Shown one piece after another: positions 49,356-60,857 of a stretch of DNA of 64,000 bases; position 1 is the stretch's first letter; each line of letters begins with the position of its first letter. Source of the DNA: Gordionus sp. m RMFG-2023 (lineage: Eukaryota; Nematomorpha; Gordioida; Chordodea; Parachordodidae); assembly GCF_954871325.1 (NCBI RefSeq), contig NC_088777.1:24901366-24965365 (forward strand), written 5' to 3'. Both the position numbers and the translations under genes were made by a program. The notes under the pieces are model-generated. The model was given only the letters and a program-made list of their open reading frames with translations. It was not told the origin of the DNA and did no database searches.

Positions 49356-50181
49356 TTTGAGATGAACCAATAGTCATTGTACCATCTGATACTTTCTATA
49401 CAAAATAATAATTAATGCTCATAATTTTTTTTATAATTAACCTAAATATGTATGTTCTTAAAATATATGAAAGTGTTAAATTTTTTTAAAAATAGATTAC
49501 AATTAAGTTTCATTAATAGTGAATGACTTCTTTATGACTTAAATAAATTTTTTTGTGGAAATAAATAATATTAACTGTTTCTCAACAATAGATATGACTG
49601 TTATCAAATTCTTTGATAAATAACAGATATACAATAAATGGATCGAAATCAACAATAAACTAAATTGAATAAACAATAATATATTTTTAAGATATCATTC
49701 TAATTGATAGTAGAAAAAAGTATATGAAATTTTTTTATGTATAAAAACTTGAATAAAATAAATATATTGAGTACATATAAGGCTAGAAATCAATATCAAC
49801 TATTTTTACAAAATAAAATATTACTATAAAGATTATTTTTATTTCATGTAAGAAAAATTAATAACTTGCCTTATAAAAAATCAATTTTGTTTGCAACATT
49901 GTTGCAGTGGATGATATTTCATCCATAACAATTTTTTGAATCACTTCCAATAAAATGAGATAAGTGGTAAAAATATTTTTTATTTATATAAAGAATTTTG
50001 TCATGATTCTCCTGGCTATTTGTTAATTCATAGCTAATGCATCTTTCTATAATTTTAAAAATTTTAATTATTTTATATATTGAATAAAAGAATACCAAAG
50101 TAACTAATAAAATTATAGACAATTATAAATGATATAATACCTAAGAAAACAATTACCGTCCCCTAGAATCTGTGTGATCTT
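49348..50181 (-). pseudogene. OTU-like cysteine protease gene remnant
   Basis: Minus strand. Exon piece 50181-50141 encodes KKITQILGDGNCFLR with the OTU motif GDGNC (catalytic Asp and Cys). A 98-nt intron (GTATTATA...GAAAG) joins in frame to 50042 onwards: CISYELTNSQENHDKI, matching the FRSISYxLTGSQxxH block. The same piece continues to FIGSDSKNCYG and, after a frame change of two bases, DEISSTATMLQTKLIFYK (OTU: WGDExEIxAxAxxL). It ends at a GC donor (AAG/GCAAGT). A candidate last exon is 49395-49348 (KVSDGTMTIGSSQSE, stop TAG). The catalytic His region is not found. Family call is good; intactness is doubtful. OTU proteins are deubiquitinases, though many OTU genes in animals travel with transposons. 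The foldback element begins directly at the stop codon. Confidence 0.5.
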
Positions 50182-50199
50182 CTTGGGTTCACCAAATTA

Positions 50200-51700
50200 A
50201 GATGATGTTACTTATAATATATTTTTGTCACACTCAAACCTAACACCTCAGAAAATTTTTCCATTCTCATTATGCTGGCTGAAAACATAAAACTTTTCTC
50301 AAAGATATAAAAATATAAAGATAAAATATTACTTGATGAAATTAAAATTTTTATTAAGAAATAGGGGACGTGACTAAAATATGTTTCCCTGAAAACTACG
50401 CATTCCCTATTATAGAAGCGGAAAATTAATATAGATTGTATTTGGCTTAACAAGTTGATATAGAATATGTTTATTTTAACTCAAAAAAAAACTGGTAAAT
50501 TAGTAAAATATTAAAAAATATTTATTTTTCATGAATAAAATACACATCTCTTACCACTCGATAATTATGCGCTATTTTTAAAAATGAATGCAGAATCATT
50601 TTTAACTCTTTAAAAGGATCAGAAAATATTAATATAAATTAAAAATAAAATTTTGTACTTTAGTTGGATATCATTATTTTTGAATACGCATCCCCTATGC
50701 TCTAATTTAAAAAGATAAATACAGAATCATGTTTAGCTTAGGGATTAGAACATGTTTATATTAATAAAAAAAAAATTTTCAAATAGCAAAATTTTTTTGA
50801 ACTAAACATAGCACCCCCCGACTATAGAAGCACCTTATTTAATAAATTATTATAAAATCGTGCTTAGCTTATTGAGATGATATAAATGTTATTTTTAATT
50901 TAAAAAAACTGGTATATTGGTAAAATATCAAAAAACAATTTTTTTGGATAACTAAAATGCGCATTCATGGCAAATCCTACCCATCCTCGATGATTGTGTG
51001 CTATTTTTAAAAAATGAATGTAGAATCATGTTTAGCTCTTTGTAAGGAATCAAAAATGTTAATATTCATTTTTAATAAGTTTGCAAAATTAGCAGGATAT
51101 TGAAAAAACACTTATATTTTTTTTGCCTAAACCACGAATCCCTAAGCATTCCTATTAAAAAGGCTCTAATTAATAAATAAATATAGTATAATGTTTAATT
51201 TTTCAAGGTGATTCAGAATATGTAAATATTAATTAAAAAAAATTTTTTTTGAATATCCAAATTCTTTTTGTCTAAACTATGTATTCTTATATATTCCGTA
51301 TTATAGAAGCGCAAATTTAATAAAATAATTATAGAATCGTGTTTAGCTTAATGAGATGATATAGAATATGTTATTTTTTATTTTAAAAAATTCTGGTAAA
51401 TTAGTGAAATATAAAAATAACACTGGGTGATCAAAATACGCATTTCCGACAGACCCTATGCATTCTCGATAATTATAAGATATTTTAAAAATATGAAGAA
51501 TCATGTTATGCTTTTGAAAATAGTGGTTTCATAAAGAAATTAATATTAATTTAAAATAATTGTTAACTTAGTGGGATATTGAAAAAAACACATTTTTAAT
51601 AAACTACGTAATTACAGGTGAATAATTTTAAAGTGATCTGGGAAATGTTAGATTAGAATAAATGTGTAATTATATCAAAACTTGAAAAAAAACATTGGTA
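50200..51700. repeat. Degenerate tandem repeat, units of about 250-450 bp
   Basis: Recurring landmarks are CTGGTAAATTAGTAAAATAT, AAAATACGCATTCC, TCGATAATTATGCGCTATTTTTAAAAATGAATGCAGAATCATG (only short parts conserved) and ATTATAGAAGCG. At least four diverged units can be traced between 50.4 and 51.6 kb. Two short minus-strand frames (49919-50122, which is the OTU exon, and 50208-50453) overlap its left edge; the latter has no recognisable family. Confidence 0.6.
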
Positions 51701-51824
51701 GAAAATAAACATAGATTCAATAAATTTATTGCATTTCGCTTAATTTATAAGAATCCAGAACTCAGGGATAATAAAAAATATTGAAATTTTTGTTTTACTT
51801 ACAAAAATAACATTGATTGTTTAG

Positions 51825-52372
51825 TACTATTCAAAAACGAATCGAATATTCTCGTTAGAATAATTCTTTTATTTAACTAATTAGTTACATTCATAATTTG
51901 ATCCAATATATGAATAATATAAGCGAATATTTGAATTATTCGAATAATAAATATATTTTTTAATAAAAATCATTTCTATAGAAAGCCTAATGGGTCGTGT
52001 GATTAACAAGGTAAACATAAATTACTCGTGAAAGGCCTTTCTTAGTTGGAACTGTCATAAATCTCATATTTTAAAAAAAAACATTGAGAAAAACTTTTAT
52101 AAAATAAAATATGCATTAATTTAGATATTAACTGAAAACATATTCTTTATCATCAGATTATTATAATAATTTTTTTATTTAAAATTAGATTTGCAACAAA
52201 AAATATTAAAAATTCTGTCAATAATTTTCATATGAACTATTTTATTAGTGAATATTTTTATTCATTAGGATATGAATAGTAAATTATTCGATTCATTTAA
52301 GTGAATAAAATACTGGGAATAAACTGTTCGAATCGTATTCGTTTTTGAATAAGCCTACCACATGGTGTTTCT
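51825..52372. mobile_element. MITE with TATTCAAAAACGAAT inverted ends
   Basis: Left ACTATTCAAAAACGAATCGAA; right, read inward, GCTTATTCAAAAACGAATACG. The element is about 550 bp, with further ATTCGAAT/GAATATT palindromic text inside and no coding capacity. Target duplication and superfamily unresolved. Confidence 0.6.
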
Positions 52373-52541
52373 ATTTGATACCAGTAATAATTAATATGCA
52401 TAATATTTTTAATATATAAATATAACCCATGGTTCTTCTTCCTTTTTGAGAATAAATATTATGATATAAAGGCATATAAAAATTTATTTTCAAATATCAC
52501 GAGTTTTTATGTGAAACGAATATAAGAATAGTGGGTGTATG

Positions 52542-55262
52542 TAGTGTTGTTAATTGGTTGGTTGTGTAAAACCCAGACCCGGGGTTTGGGTCTAAATAAT
52601 CGACCAAACCAGCTCTGAGCACGAACCCTGAGCATAGACCCGGGGTTCAGACCCGCCTATGAATTACACCTGGGGCTCGGATAAATGAAAAGTAAAAAAA
52701 AAAATTTCATTTTCTAATCTTAAATTAAATCTTATTCTTATCTTATTCATTTTAATAAAGCTTTTTTTATTCTCATTTTCTTAACATTTTTGGGGACTTT
52801 CTTTTGATCAAAAATTTTTATGGTAAAATAAAAATATAAGTAAATATTCAAAAAAAGTAACCCATGCATGACGGAAAAAAAATAAAAAAGTAAAATTTTA
52901 TTTTAACACATATTGATATTGTAATTAAATGTGGACCAATATAAAAATTCAACGTCATTCATGCATGTATAAATAATAAAAAGAAATGTAAATTTATAAT
53001 TTGTGATGAAATAATGGCCAATAAAAAGTTTTTCTTTATTATATTAAAGTTATATTCCCAATATTATATATGTCATAATTTTTAAAGGGATGTCAACTAT
53101 CCAGGATCACCACGGGTTTTAAAGGTATAACTAATAAATTTGGGTTTTAAGTAGGTGTGTACCGATATCACTTTTTGGATATCCGATCCGATATTCCCGA
53201 TATTAAATTGATATCGACCGATTACCGATCCGATATCATATCTAATTTTTATGTCATTTATTTAAATATATTATAATGATCAGTTATAGTTTATATTCAA
53301 TTCTATTGCAATTATAAAAGTATATAAAATATTTTTATAGTAATAAGTAACATTAATCTATATATATAATAAATAATAAACAAATATATTATGAAATTTG
53401 AATAAATATTTAAAACAATATTTAACATTAATAAATCGAAGATTTCTTATTAGAAATACCAAAATTTACTTATTTATCAGAAATCAGTTTACGTTTACGG
53501 CGATGTTAACTGTCAAGTCAATATCACCAAATTCACTAAAAACAGATTTTTAAGAGATTCTCGCACACTTTTATAAACAGAATGGGCAAAAAAAAATAAC
53601 AATGAATGTTAAAAAAATATGTTGACGATTTTATCAAAAATAAAACCCCTTCAGATATAAAAATTTTTATTGCAAAAATAAAATAAAATTTACTGTTAAT
53701 TGTTATTTTTTAAAAACTTCCTGTAATTTAACTTATATTTTTCAAAGCGTTCTTCAAACCAAATAACAAAACAAGATCGATATATAATTGAGGCAATTAC
53801 TAGTTTTTTGATTAATATATTTCACAGCCTCTTTAACTCACATACGATATGATATATCGAAAAGGAAATTCGATCTATTTCATACATATCTTTGAAGTTT
53901 GAAAAACTAATTTAATAGATAATTAGTAATTAGTAATTATCTGATTTCATTTTTATATTTTATTTTCTGTTTCAGTTTTAATATGGTTATTATAATTATA
54001 TTATACATAATAAGAAAAGCGATGACAATGATGATGATATTTACGAATACGAATAAAATTTTTGAAATTTTTTTGAAAAACTTCCTTTTCTTCCGAAATC
54101 TAAAATAATGGAAATTAATTTTCATCAATTAATTATAACTGTTTCCATCGAGAATGTTGACGGAAATATTTTTAAATAGATCTAAATTAATCAATTTTAT
54201 GTTGAATTTTTTATGTAAAATAAAAATATTTTATTATATTTATAGAAATGAGAGACGCTAAGCCACTCGTTAATATCAATCACATTTTTATTTTAGATTT
54301 TAAAATCATGTAGAAATATATAATTTACTTTTTTTATCACATAAAAAAATAAGGGATTTTATTAAAAAAATTAGCTACAGATACTTAATTTTATTATTAA
54401 AAACCCGAAAATAAAAATTATATTTTAATTAAATATATTAATAAATATTCATACTCTAGTTGATGAAATTAAATAAATCCGGTCAGAAAGTTCGTATCTA
54501 ATTCTGAACTAAGATCAGTGGTATAGAAATAATCTATAAGCAAACCTACATAATAATTCATTTTAATTATTTCCAAGCCCTAAGTAAGTGGCCCCGATTA
54601 AAATTTTTTTAGTCATAAGCTGAGTTGCTTGCAGGATTTTCCTATTTAAGTTCGATATTATTGATAAATAATTTTTAATTAAAACAACATTATTTATGGG
54701 GTTCGAGTTAATGCTGGCTTATTTCTTATATAAATATTGCTAATGTAGATCACAGTGATTTTATTAGACCCAAACCTCGGGTTTGGGATTTACACAACCA
54801 ACCAATTAAACAACACTACCCATATCGATATTTTGTGTTAATAAAAATATACCTGACCCCCCAAGACCTATACCCACCTTGTATGAGTGATCATTATTAT
54901 TATTACAAAAAAATATTTTTATTTCCATATCAAAAAATATTATTTTTCACACCCCCCCCCCTCCCACCCCCCTCCAAAACCAAGTCATACCCATCAAGAT
55001 AATAAAATGAATACTTTCAATCTAAAGATATTTAGATTATATTTTACCCATATATCGATATTTTGTTTTGATAAATTATTCCTGACCCCCCCCCCCCCCC
55101 CCAAGACCTTAGACCCGCCCTCTATCAGTGATTATTATTATTACAATAAAAAAAGATTTAATTATCAACTTGTTTATTAAATCGTTACACGACACGACCC
55201 CGGGTCTGCCTGAGCACATAAAAGGGTCGTAAATTTTACGACCAAGCAAATTAACAACACTA
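52542..55262. mobile_element. Compound hAT derivative, second copy of the 43.7-45.8 kb family
   Basis: The left end reads TAGTGTTGTTAATTGG then TTGGTTGTGTAAAACCC. An internal inverted end occurs at 54818 (ACCAACCAATTAAACAACACTA) and an outer one at 55262 (AAGCAAATTAACAACACTA). The flanks GGTGTATG and ATTGTATG match at 6 of 8 positions, a plausible decayed target duplication of the outer pair. It contains the ATGTACCGATATC hAT relic at 53.15-53.6 kb and poly-C tracts near 54.95 and 55.09 kb. Confidence 0.65.
53150..53600 (-). pseudogene. hAT relic with ATGTACCGATATC-type end, second copy
   Basis: GTAGGTGTGTACCGATATC is followed by the same text as at 44.35-44.8 kb, including the minus-strand hAT C-terminal segment near 53.46-53.56 kb. 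It diverges from the 44 kb copy mainly by small indels. Confidence 0.55.
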
Positions 55263-55275
55263 ATTGTATGATTAT

Positions 55276-55859
55276 CAGCGTCTACATGACAGGATTTTCA
55301 CTGGATGAAAACCCCCTTCAAAAAACTTTGCCTACCCTCTAAAAAATTCTACCGCCTTCGGCGGCAGTGTCTGTCTATTATTATTTTCACCTTTTTAATT
55401 TATTGATACTCTTTTCAGAGAATTTATCTAGGATAACTTAAATTAATCTATCTCTACTAACTATCGATATTTTGTGAATATACAGAATTTATTTTTTAGA
55501 TAATAAATTCAATTAAAACCTCCATTATTTACAATGAATTAATTATTATGGCATTATGAGCTTACTGAAATATCTAAACATTTTAAATTACATTTAAAAG
55601 GATAGCAGAAAGTTTTATTTGGAAAACAATGTGTATGATTGTTTGCAATATATAGATTTTGTCGATGAATTGTATTATAATAATTCTATAATAAAAGTAT
55701 TAATTTTTACAGCAATAAATTTTGTCCTGTTTCATCAAAATTTAATAGATAACCCCCAAAAAAATTTATCCTACCCCCCATTAAAGCAGCCTACCCCCTA
55801 CCCTCCTCAAAAAAATAGGATGCAAACCGTTCCTACCCCTCCCGCTCATGTAGACGCTG
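55276..55859. mobile_element. Small TIR element with CAGCGTCTACATGA ends
   Basis: Left CAGCGTCTACATGACAGG; right, read inward, CAGCGTCTACATGAGCGG, a 14-bp perfect inverted repeat. The element is 584 bp. Subterminal C-rich stretches (ACCCCCTTC on the left, CCTACCCCC on the right) are similar in type. The open frame within it has no recognisable family. The CAGCG start suggests hAT-like ends, but no 8-bp duplication is seen. It lies 13 bp from the end of the preceding hAT element. Confidence 0.6.
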
Positions 55860-55934
55860 TGTTTTTTACTAACGTGATATTTAGTTTTCACAGTACACAT
55901 TCTATTAATGTAGGGTGTATTGGAGTTTTCTAAA

Positions 55935-56850
55935 AATCATTAATAAACTGTTTTGTAATGTTAGTAATATTTTTGACGCTTTATTATCAAAGATTTGAAT
56001 CTATTATTTTATTTAATTATTTTAGATGTCATTCTTATGAAATCAATATTATTGAAAGAAATAACTTAACATTTATAAAACTACACAGGCTTGTTAATCA
56101 ATCCTTTAAAAAGGCTCGAATCTCTATCACGATCTTTTCAAAAAAGGGATCGAAATTCATGATCGACCTTTTTTTTAAAAAAATCTTATAAATTTCTGAA
56201 GAAAATTTATTCTCCATACAAAACTAATATAAAATAAATTAAATATAGTATATATTTATTGTAATAGAATAATATAAAAATATAGTCTATATTTATTGTA
56301 ATAGAATAATATAAAAATATTAATATATTTATTTATAATCATAATTAGCCTTTAAATAATGAAAGAATTTATAAATTATAATCATTACTAAGAACATATT
56401 TAGTATTACTAAACAAGCGCTCCACAAGAGCGCTTGATAGGAGATGTTATGTATTTTTAGTTATATAAGTAAAAAAAATAAAATAGCAATTAAATCATCA
56501 TTTGAATGAAATTTTTTTTTAAGGGAATGCGCATTTGCTAAGAATTTTTCCTAAAGAAAGTATCAGTTTTTTCTTTACAATCATTTGAATAAGCATCTGA
56601 ATGTAGTTAATTCTGTAGGTTTTTCAAATGGGTAATGAACTTCTTAGCAGATTTGGTAGATTGATTGAGGCCAACTTTAATTATGGGTAATTATCTCACA
56701 AAGTGAAAGAAATCTATATATATATTTTCTTTTTAGCCACCTTATTTCTGGTGGTAAGTTCCTTCAATATCTCCCTCCCTTTATGTTATTCATACTATCT
56801 CTTTCATCTAAGTTATATTTCTTCATATTGGCTCTAATTTTATGAGTTCA
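55935..56850 (-). pseudogene. hAT relic
   Basis: Minus strand near 56.46-56.38 kb reads LLSSALVERLFSNTKYVLSN, a hAT dimerisation segment. Around 56.10-56.17 kb, AAGGCTCGAATCTCTATCACG and GGGATCGAAATTCATGATCG recall text near 57.40-57.46 kb and may be the two subterminal ends of one decayed element. Nothing else is recognisable. Confidence 0.45.
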
Positions 56851-56864
56851 TATGAAGAAATGTT

Positions 56865-57058
56865 TATTAGACAAGTATCCTAGTACCCGGCTGTCCAAGC
56901 ATGTCGGTGACTGGGGTGGCATTTTTAAGCTCATAAATTTATCCTATCATATATCTTTACACATCAGTCATCGAAAAAAAACCTGGGAAATTTTACAGTT
57001 CTTTATCAGGATTGAGCCTGGTACCTTCTGCTTCCGATAAACTCACTAGGCCACCCCG
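56865..57058 (-). mobile_element. tRNA-derived SINE (candidate)
   Basis: Minus strand from 57058: GCCGGGGTGGCCTAGTGAG has an A-box (TGGCCTAGTGAG), and about 35 nt later CAGGCTCAATCCTG has a B-box (GGTTCRAATCC type), the spacing of a tRNA promoter. The 3' half of a tRNA cloverleaf does not pair, so it is not a working tRNA. The body continues with TTTCGATGACTGATGTG and ends near GGACAGCCGGGTAC. Target duplication not identified; only one copy seen here. Confidence 0.45.
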
Positions 57059-57059
57059 G

Positions 57060-58160
57060 CGATAAGAAAATTTATATTTTAAGAATTGAGAGCTGAGGAT
57101 AGGCTAGATTTCTCATTTCTATTTGTCATCTTTCCTTCTAGATCTTAATAGACATTATTAAATATAAATAATTTATTTTATTTATAATTCAATAAATAAA
57201 ACTTTAAGCTGTATGAGAAAAATATATTATGATTGAGGATGCTAAAATATGATGGTGATTATATTTTTTTGAAATTTAATTTTTTGAAATTTTATTTATA
57301 TACATATTAAGGAAAAATTTTTTTAAAAATGAATCGAAGGGTCGAAAATAAAGTGATGGCGATCACGTTAAATTTAAGAGAAAATCATAAATCCGGTAAA
57401 TTCTTAAAATCAGAATCGAATGCAGGATCGTCGATCTTCTGATCTCGATCCTTTCTCTCTAGCTACATTGCAATATTAATAATTTTAATGAAAATAACAT
57501 AATATAGAATTTTATATAAGAAAATATTATCATTTTTAATTTATATTAAATTATTCACTTTTGTAAAATGCAATTATTAATATAGATTGCTTTAGACTAT
57601 ATTGATTGCTTTCCTTATATATTAACTGCATTATTATTTCAAAATATTAATTAATAAATAAAATTTTATTTTCTTCAAATTTAATTTTTAAAATTATTTA
57701 ATTGTGTCTTCTATTAAATATTATCCAATGTAAATATAATATTAAAATTAGGTTTCGATTAAGGGCAAGTTTTTATTAGTGTCCAGTTGAGTGTTTAAAA
57801 AATTTTTTTTTCCTGTATGCGTAACCTAAGGGAATGAATTGTTATATTTTATGCTGTGTAATTTATGGTAAGGTTAGTCGAAGCACAATACTAGATGATT
57901 AGATATTTTTTAGATTCTCCCAAATTGCGCGGTTCAGGTGAAGTCCTAAAACAATGATATATATAACATATCATTGTCCTAATACCAACATCGTGAACCG
58001 TATTGATAAGCCCATGACTATACTACTAAGGGAATGGTTAGTTATATATCAGATAAGGATAAATATTCATTTTTATTAGGCAACATTAAATTTCGTAGAA
58101 TCTAAAAGATAGTTAAGTGTGAATACTATAAATAAACTCAAGTAATTTCGACAAAATGTC
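57060..58160. other. Mostly AT-rich spacer with hAT-like end text
   Basis: Near 57.40-57.47 kb lies a GATCG-rich stretch probably related to the 56.1 kb hAT relic. Near 57.94-58.00 kb there is an inverted repeat around ATATATAACATATCATTG. No cytochrome b5 domain, as expected upstream of animal sulfite oxidase, was found. Confidence 0.35.
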
Positions 58161-58192
58161 AATTGTCTCATTTTAAGGGCAGTATTTTCAAA

Positions 58193-58380
58193 ATGTCTTA
58201 TGATAAGGATAATTATTTTGATGAACCATATCGTTCATCGGAACTTAAAGTGAATTCTCTATGTCCTTTTAATGCCGAACCAAAATCCCAATATCTGATA
58301 TCATCATTTCTATCATCAAATGATTTGTTTTATGTTCGTAACCATGCACCAGTTCCTCATATAGATATTAAATCGTATAG
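58193..58380 (+). pseudogene. Sulfite-oxidase-like exon (molybdopterin domain start)
   Basis: Plus strand. The translation contains YRSSELKVNSLCPFNAEP and, after ISSFLSSN, DLFYVRNHAPVPHIDIKSYR. This matches the start of the eukaryotic molybdenum-cofactor domain of sulfite oxidase (ALKVNSQKPFNAEPP...FFxRNHLPVP). The exon ends at a good donor (TATAG/GTAAATAAAC) in phase 2. The start may be the ATG at 58193 or an upstream acceptor (TTTTAAG near 58177). Sulfite oxidase oxidises sulfite to sulfate with Mo-pterin and haem in the mitochondrion. Here neither the haem (cytochrome b5) part upstream nor later exons (the CAGNRR-type cofactor loop) can be found within several kb, and the next AG site leads to an early stop. 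It is either one exon of a gene with a very large intron or an orphan pseudo-exon. The nitrate reductase family shares this block, so the name is at family level. Confidence 0.55.
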
Positions 58381-58384
58381 GTAA

Positions 58385-59870
58385 ATAAACTTTAAATAAA
58401 TTCAGTTTAATATAAAAGTTTGAAGAGTTAACAAATATTTATTTTAAAATAATTCAATTATATTTTAGCAAAGAGTCAAACGTTTAAAATCAGGTAAAAT
58501 TTAATTAAATAGTACATAAAAATCATGTGAATGTGGAAAATGCCTTTACTAGGTCATCAAAGTTAGACTTTTAGGGGGAACCAAATTTTAATTATCCAAT
58601 GGAATTAAGATACAAACATGGTCCCATTATATTATGAATGTTCATTTATGTTGATTATTTTATAAAGTATCGGAAAATATCAGTGTCAGTATGAAAAAAT
58701 ACCAGTGACAGATCTCATATTCCACTTCCTGCTTATTCCTCTTTTTTTAAAATATAAATTCCAATTCTGAGAAATCAGTTTTGATTCTAAATGTACATAC
58801 TTAGGTATCATATAACCAATATTATATAATATTTGATAAGAAATTTAATCAATTTTTAGAGAATTCAGAAGAATACAAATATACTCCTATACAATTGTTT
58901 TATAGGACTGCCAATTCATTTAATTTTCACTAATCTGATTATTCAACATTTCCCTATATTTATATAAAACTGATCATATTTAAATTGATTTTTTAATATT
59001 TATTTTTCTATAAAAAAAAATTATTTTTATGAAATAATTTAACTTTAAACTACATGTAAAACAAGAAGCACTTTAAAAATTTTCAGTTATCATGGCCAAG
59101 CCATTGATAAAGTGTATTATGTTATTCTTCCCAAAAATTTAATTATCATTTAAAATAATAATAATATTTATGGCTGATTGTGGCTTGTTAGATATTTTTA
59201 AATCTTTTCTTATTGCAAAATGTAAAAAGAATATATTATATAGCAACTTTTTATTATTTAATCATTCAAATTTAAAAAAATTAATTTTGGTTCCTTTTAT
59301 TCTTTTTTTATTATTAGGAAATTACGTAGAAAAAAAATATTTAATAATAAAATTTTAAACAATGTGGTAAAGTAACCTTAATAAAGTAATGCATAGTGAT
59401 TGATACAAAAATACTCCATTTTTGCTGATTTAAAAATAGCTCACTCAATATAAAAATATTGGTTAGGCCTTAAGATTCTAATAAACATCCAATGTTTATG
59501 CCATCTTTATGCAAAATCTTCAGGCTTGTATAATATTTTTCTGGAATGAATGCTGTAACCGTTTTTAAAAAATGGAGCAATTTTGCACCACTAGTAATGT
59601 TACTCAAGGTGGGCCTGGGCCTAATTTTTTTAGCACAAAAGAATTTAAGGCCTTTCACACTTGCTGCTAAAAATATTTTGACCTGACCTGCCTGCTCATG
59701 AAAGAAAATATTTTGATCATGCCCGTCACCACCAAAAAATAATGTTTTTTAATTTTTTCTAAATTTCTCAAAACTTTATTGCTACTTTTATGCATTTTTG
59801 AATTTATTCTATCATAATTTTTTATTTCTTTAATTCCATATTAATAAACAAAATTTTTACTATTTACAAA
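58385..59870. other. AT-rich spacer with GGGCC repeat piece
   Basis: No further sulfite-oxidase exons recognised. About 59.46-59.72 kb contains GTGGGCCTGGGCC and ACCTGACCTGCC text of the GGCCCG repeat type. A plus-strand 62-codon frame at 59170-59358 is Phe/Leu/Lys-rich background. Confidence 0.35.
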
Positions 59871-59879
59871 TCAAAATTT

Positions 59880-60857
59880 TTATTTAAAAATGAAAGAATA
59901 TATTTTTTATTTAATTGTGTTCATCTTTCCTTTAATCAGTGATTGGCTATAGAAAAAATGATCTTTCACTGGAAGCCAAACTTGTGGGCTAGTAACACTT
60001 TACTAACAAATTTTCTCAATAATAAAATGAATTTTCCTGCTTCTAAAATAAAAAATTTATATTATTTGTATTATGATTAGGAATGATGAATCTTTTAAAC
60101 TCATTCTAACAACTTTCATTGGTAGATGTTGTTTCCTTATTAGAACCAGAATAATCTAGAAATTCACTGAATGTTTCATTTAGAATGTTGTTTTTTTGAT
60201 ATGTGCAGGATTAGAAAAGTTAAAAATGATAGTTGGCATTGTTTTATGCATATTATTGAATTTTAAATCATTTAGCATTTTTAAAGTTGTTTATATATCT
60301 GCCTTTTCATCCTCTGTTAAAATCTTAAGACTTTTAAAATTTGGATTTAGTATTAAGCCTACCTTATGTACTGGCAGCATAATATAGCTTTCCATTAAAA
60401 GCAATACTGTCCTGTTAATTATTGTTTTAACTATTACTGTATCATCATCTGAAGATTGGCAAAATTTCATTAATTTTTGTTTCCATAAATGAACTTCACT
60501 TATAGTAGGATGAGAATCTATGCTCAGATTATCTTAAAAATATATAACTGGTGTATGATATTCATATCAATGGTTGCTTATCTATTTAATTCTTGTTTGT
60601 TAAGCAGGTAAACCTGTATTTCATCATATGATTTTAAGAAAATTTGTATTATGACATATACATAGTTCTATCTCGTTATTTTATCGTACTTAATGAAATG
60701 GCTTAGCTTGCTGTATACTGCAGATGCTTTATATATTGCACTATCGTTTTTACACCATTTATACTTAATGCTCTTTTAGGTAAATAATTACCAAAAATAT
60801 AATGGATTATGTTATTTAATCTATGGCATGAGCATGGTATCCTTTTATCATTGAATG
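59880..60857 (-). pseudogene. hAT transposase relic, interrupted by another hAT
   Basis: Minus strand. From 60.85 kb: RIPCSCHRLNNIIHYIFGN (typical R-x-x-C-x-x-H-x-L hAT helix) and KTIVQYIKHL. Then, after a gap, 60.54-60.19 kb is one open stretch with LLLMESYIMLPVHKVGLIL, NPNFKSLKILTEDEKADIY and MLNDLKF, matching the LHPxFKxLKxLxxxE block. Beyond a stop, shifted frames carry NETFSEFLDYSGSN and SLASSERSFFL (dimerisation motif) near 59.95 kb. The N-terminal BED and first catalytic regions are missing because the CAGGGCCGTGC element begins at 60858. Several stops and shifts make it dead. Confidence 0.65.

Noticed and set aside
54887-55180. 97-codon plus-strand frame with Pro-rich part
   Set aside because: Prolines come from poly-C tracts within a repeated hAT derivative; no gene signal.
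57396-57468. tRNA-like sequence on the minus strand (TAGCTAGAGAG ... ATTCGATTC)
   Set aside because: Box-like text is present but stems do not pair, and similar GATCG-rich text at 56.1 kb suggests the end of a decayed hAT element.
58381-58490. Next exon of sulfite oxidase after the 58381 donor
   Set aside because: The first acceptor (TATTTTAG near 58469) gives a frame that stops after about six residues and shows no sulfite-oxidase similarity.
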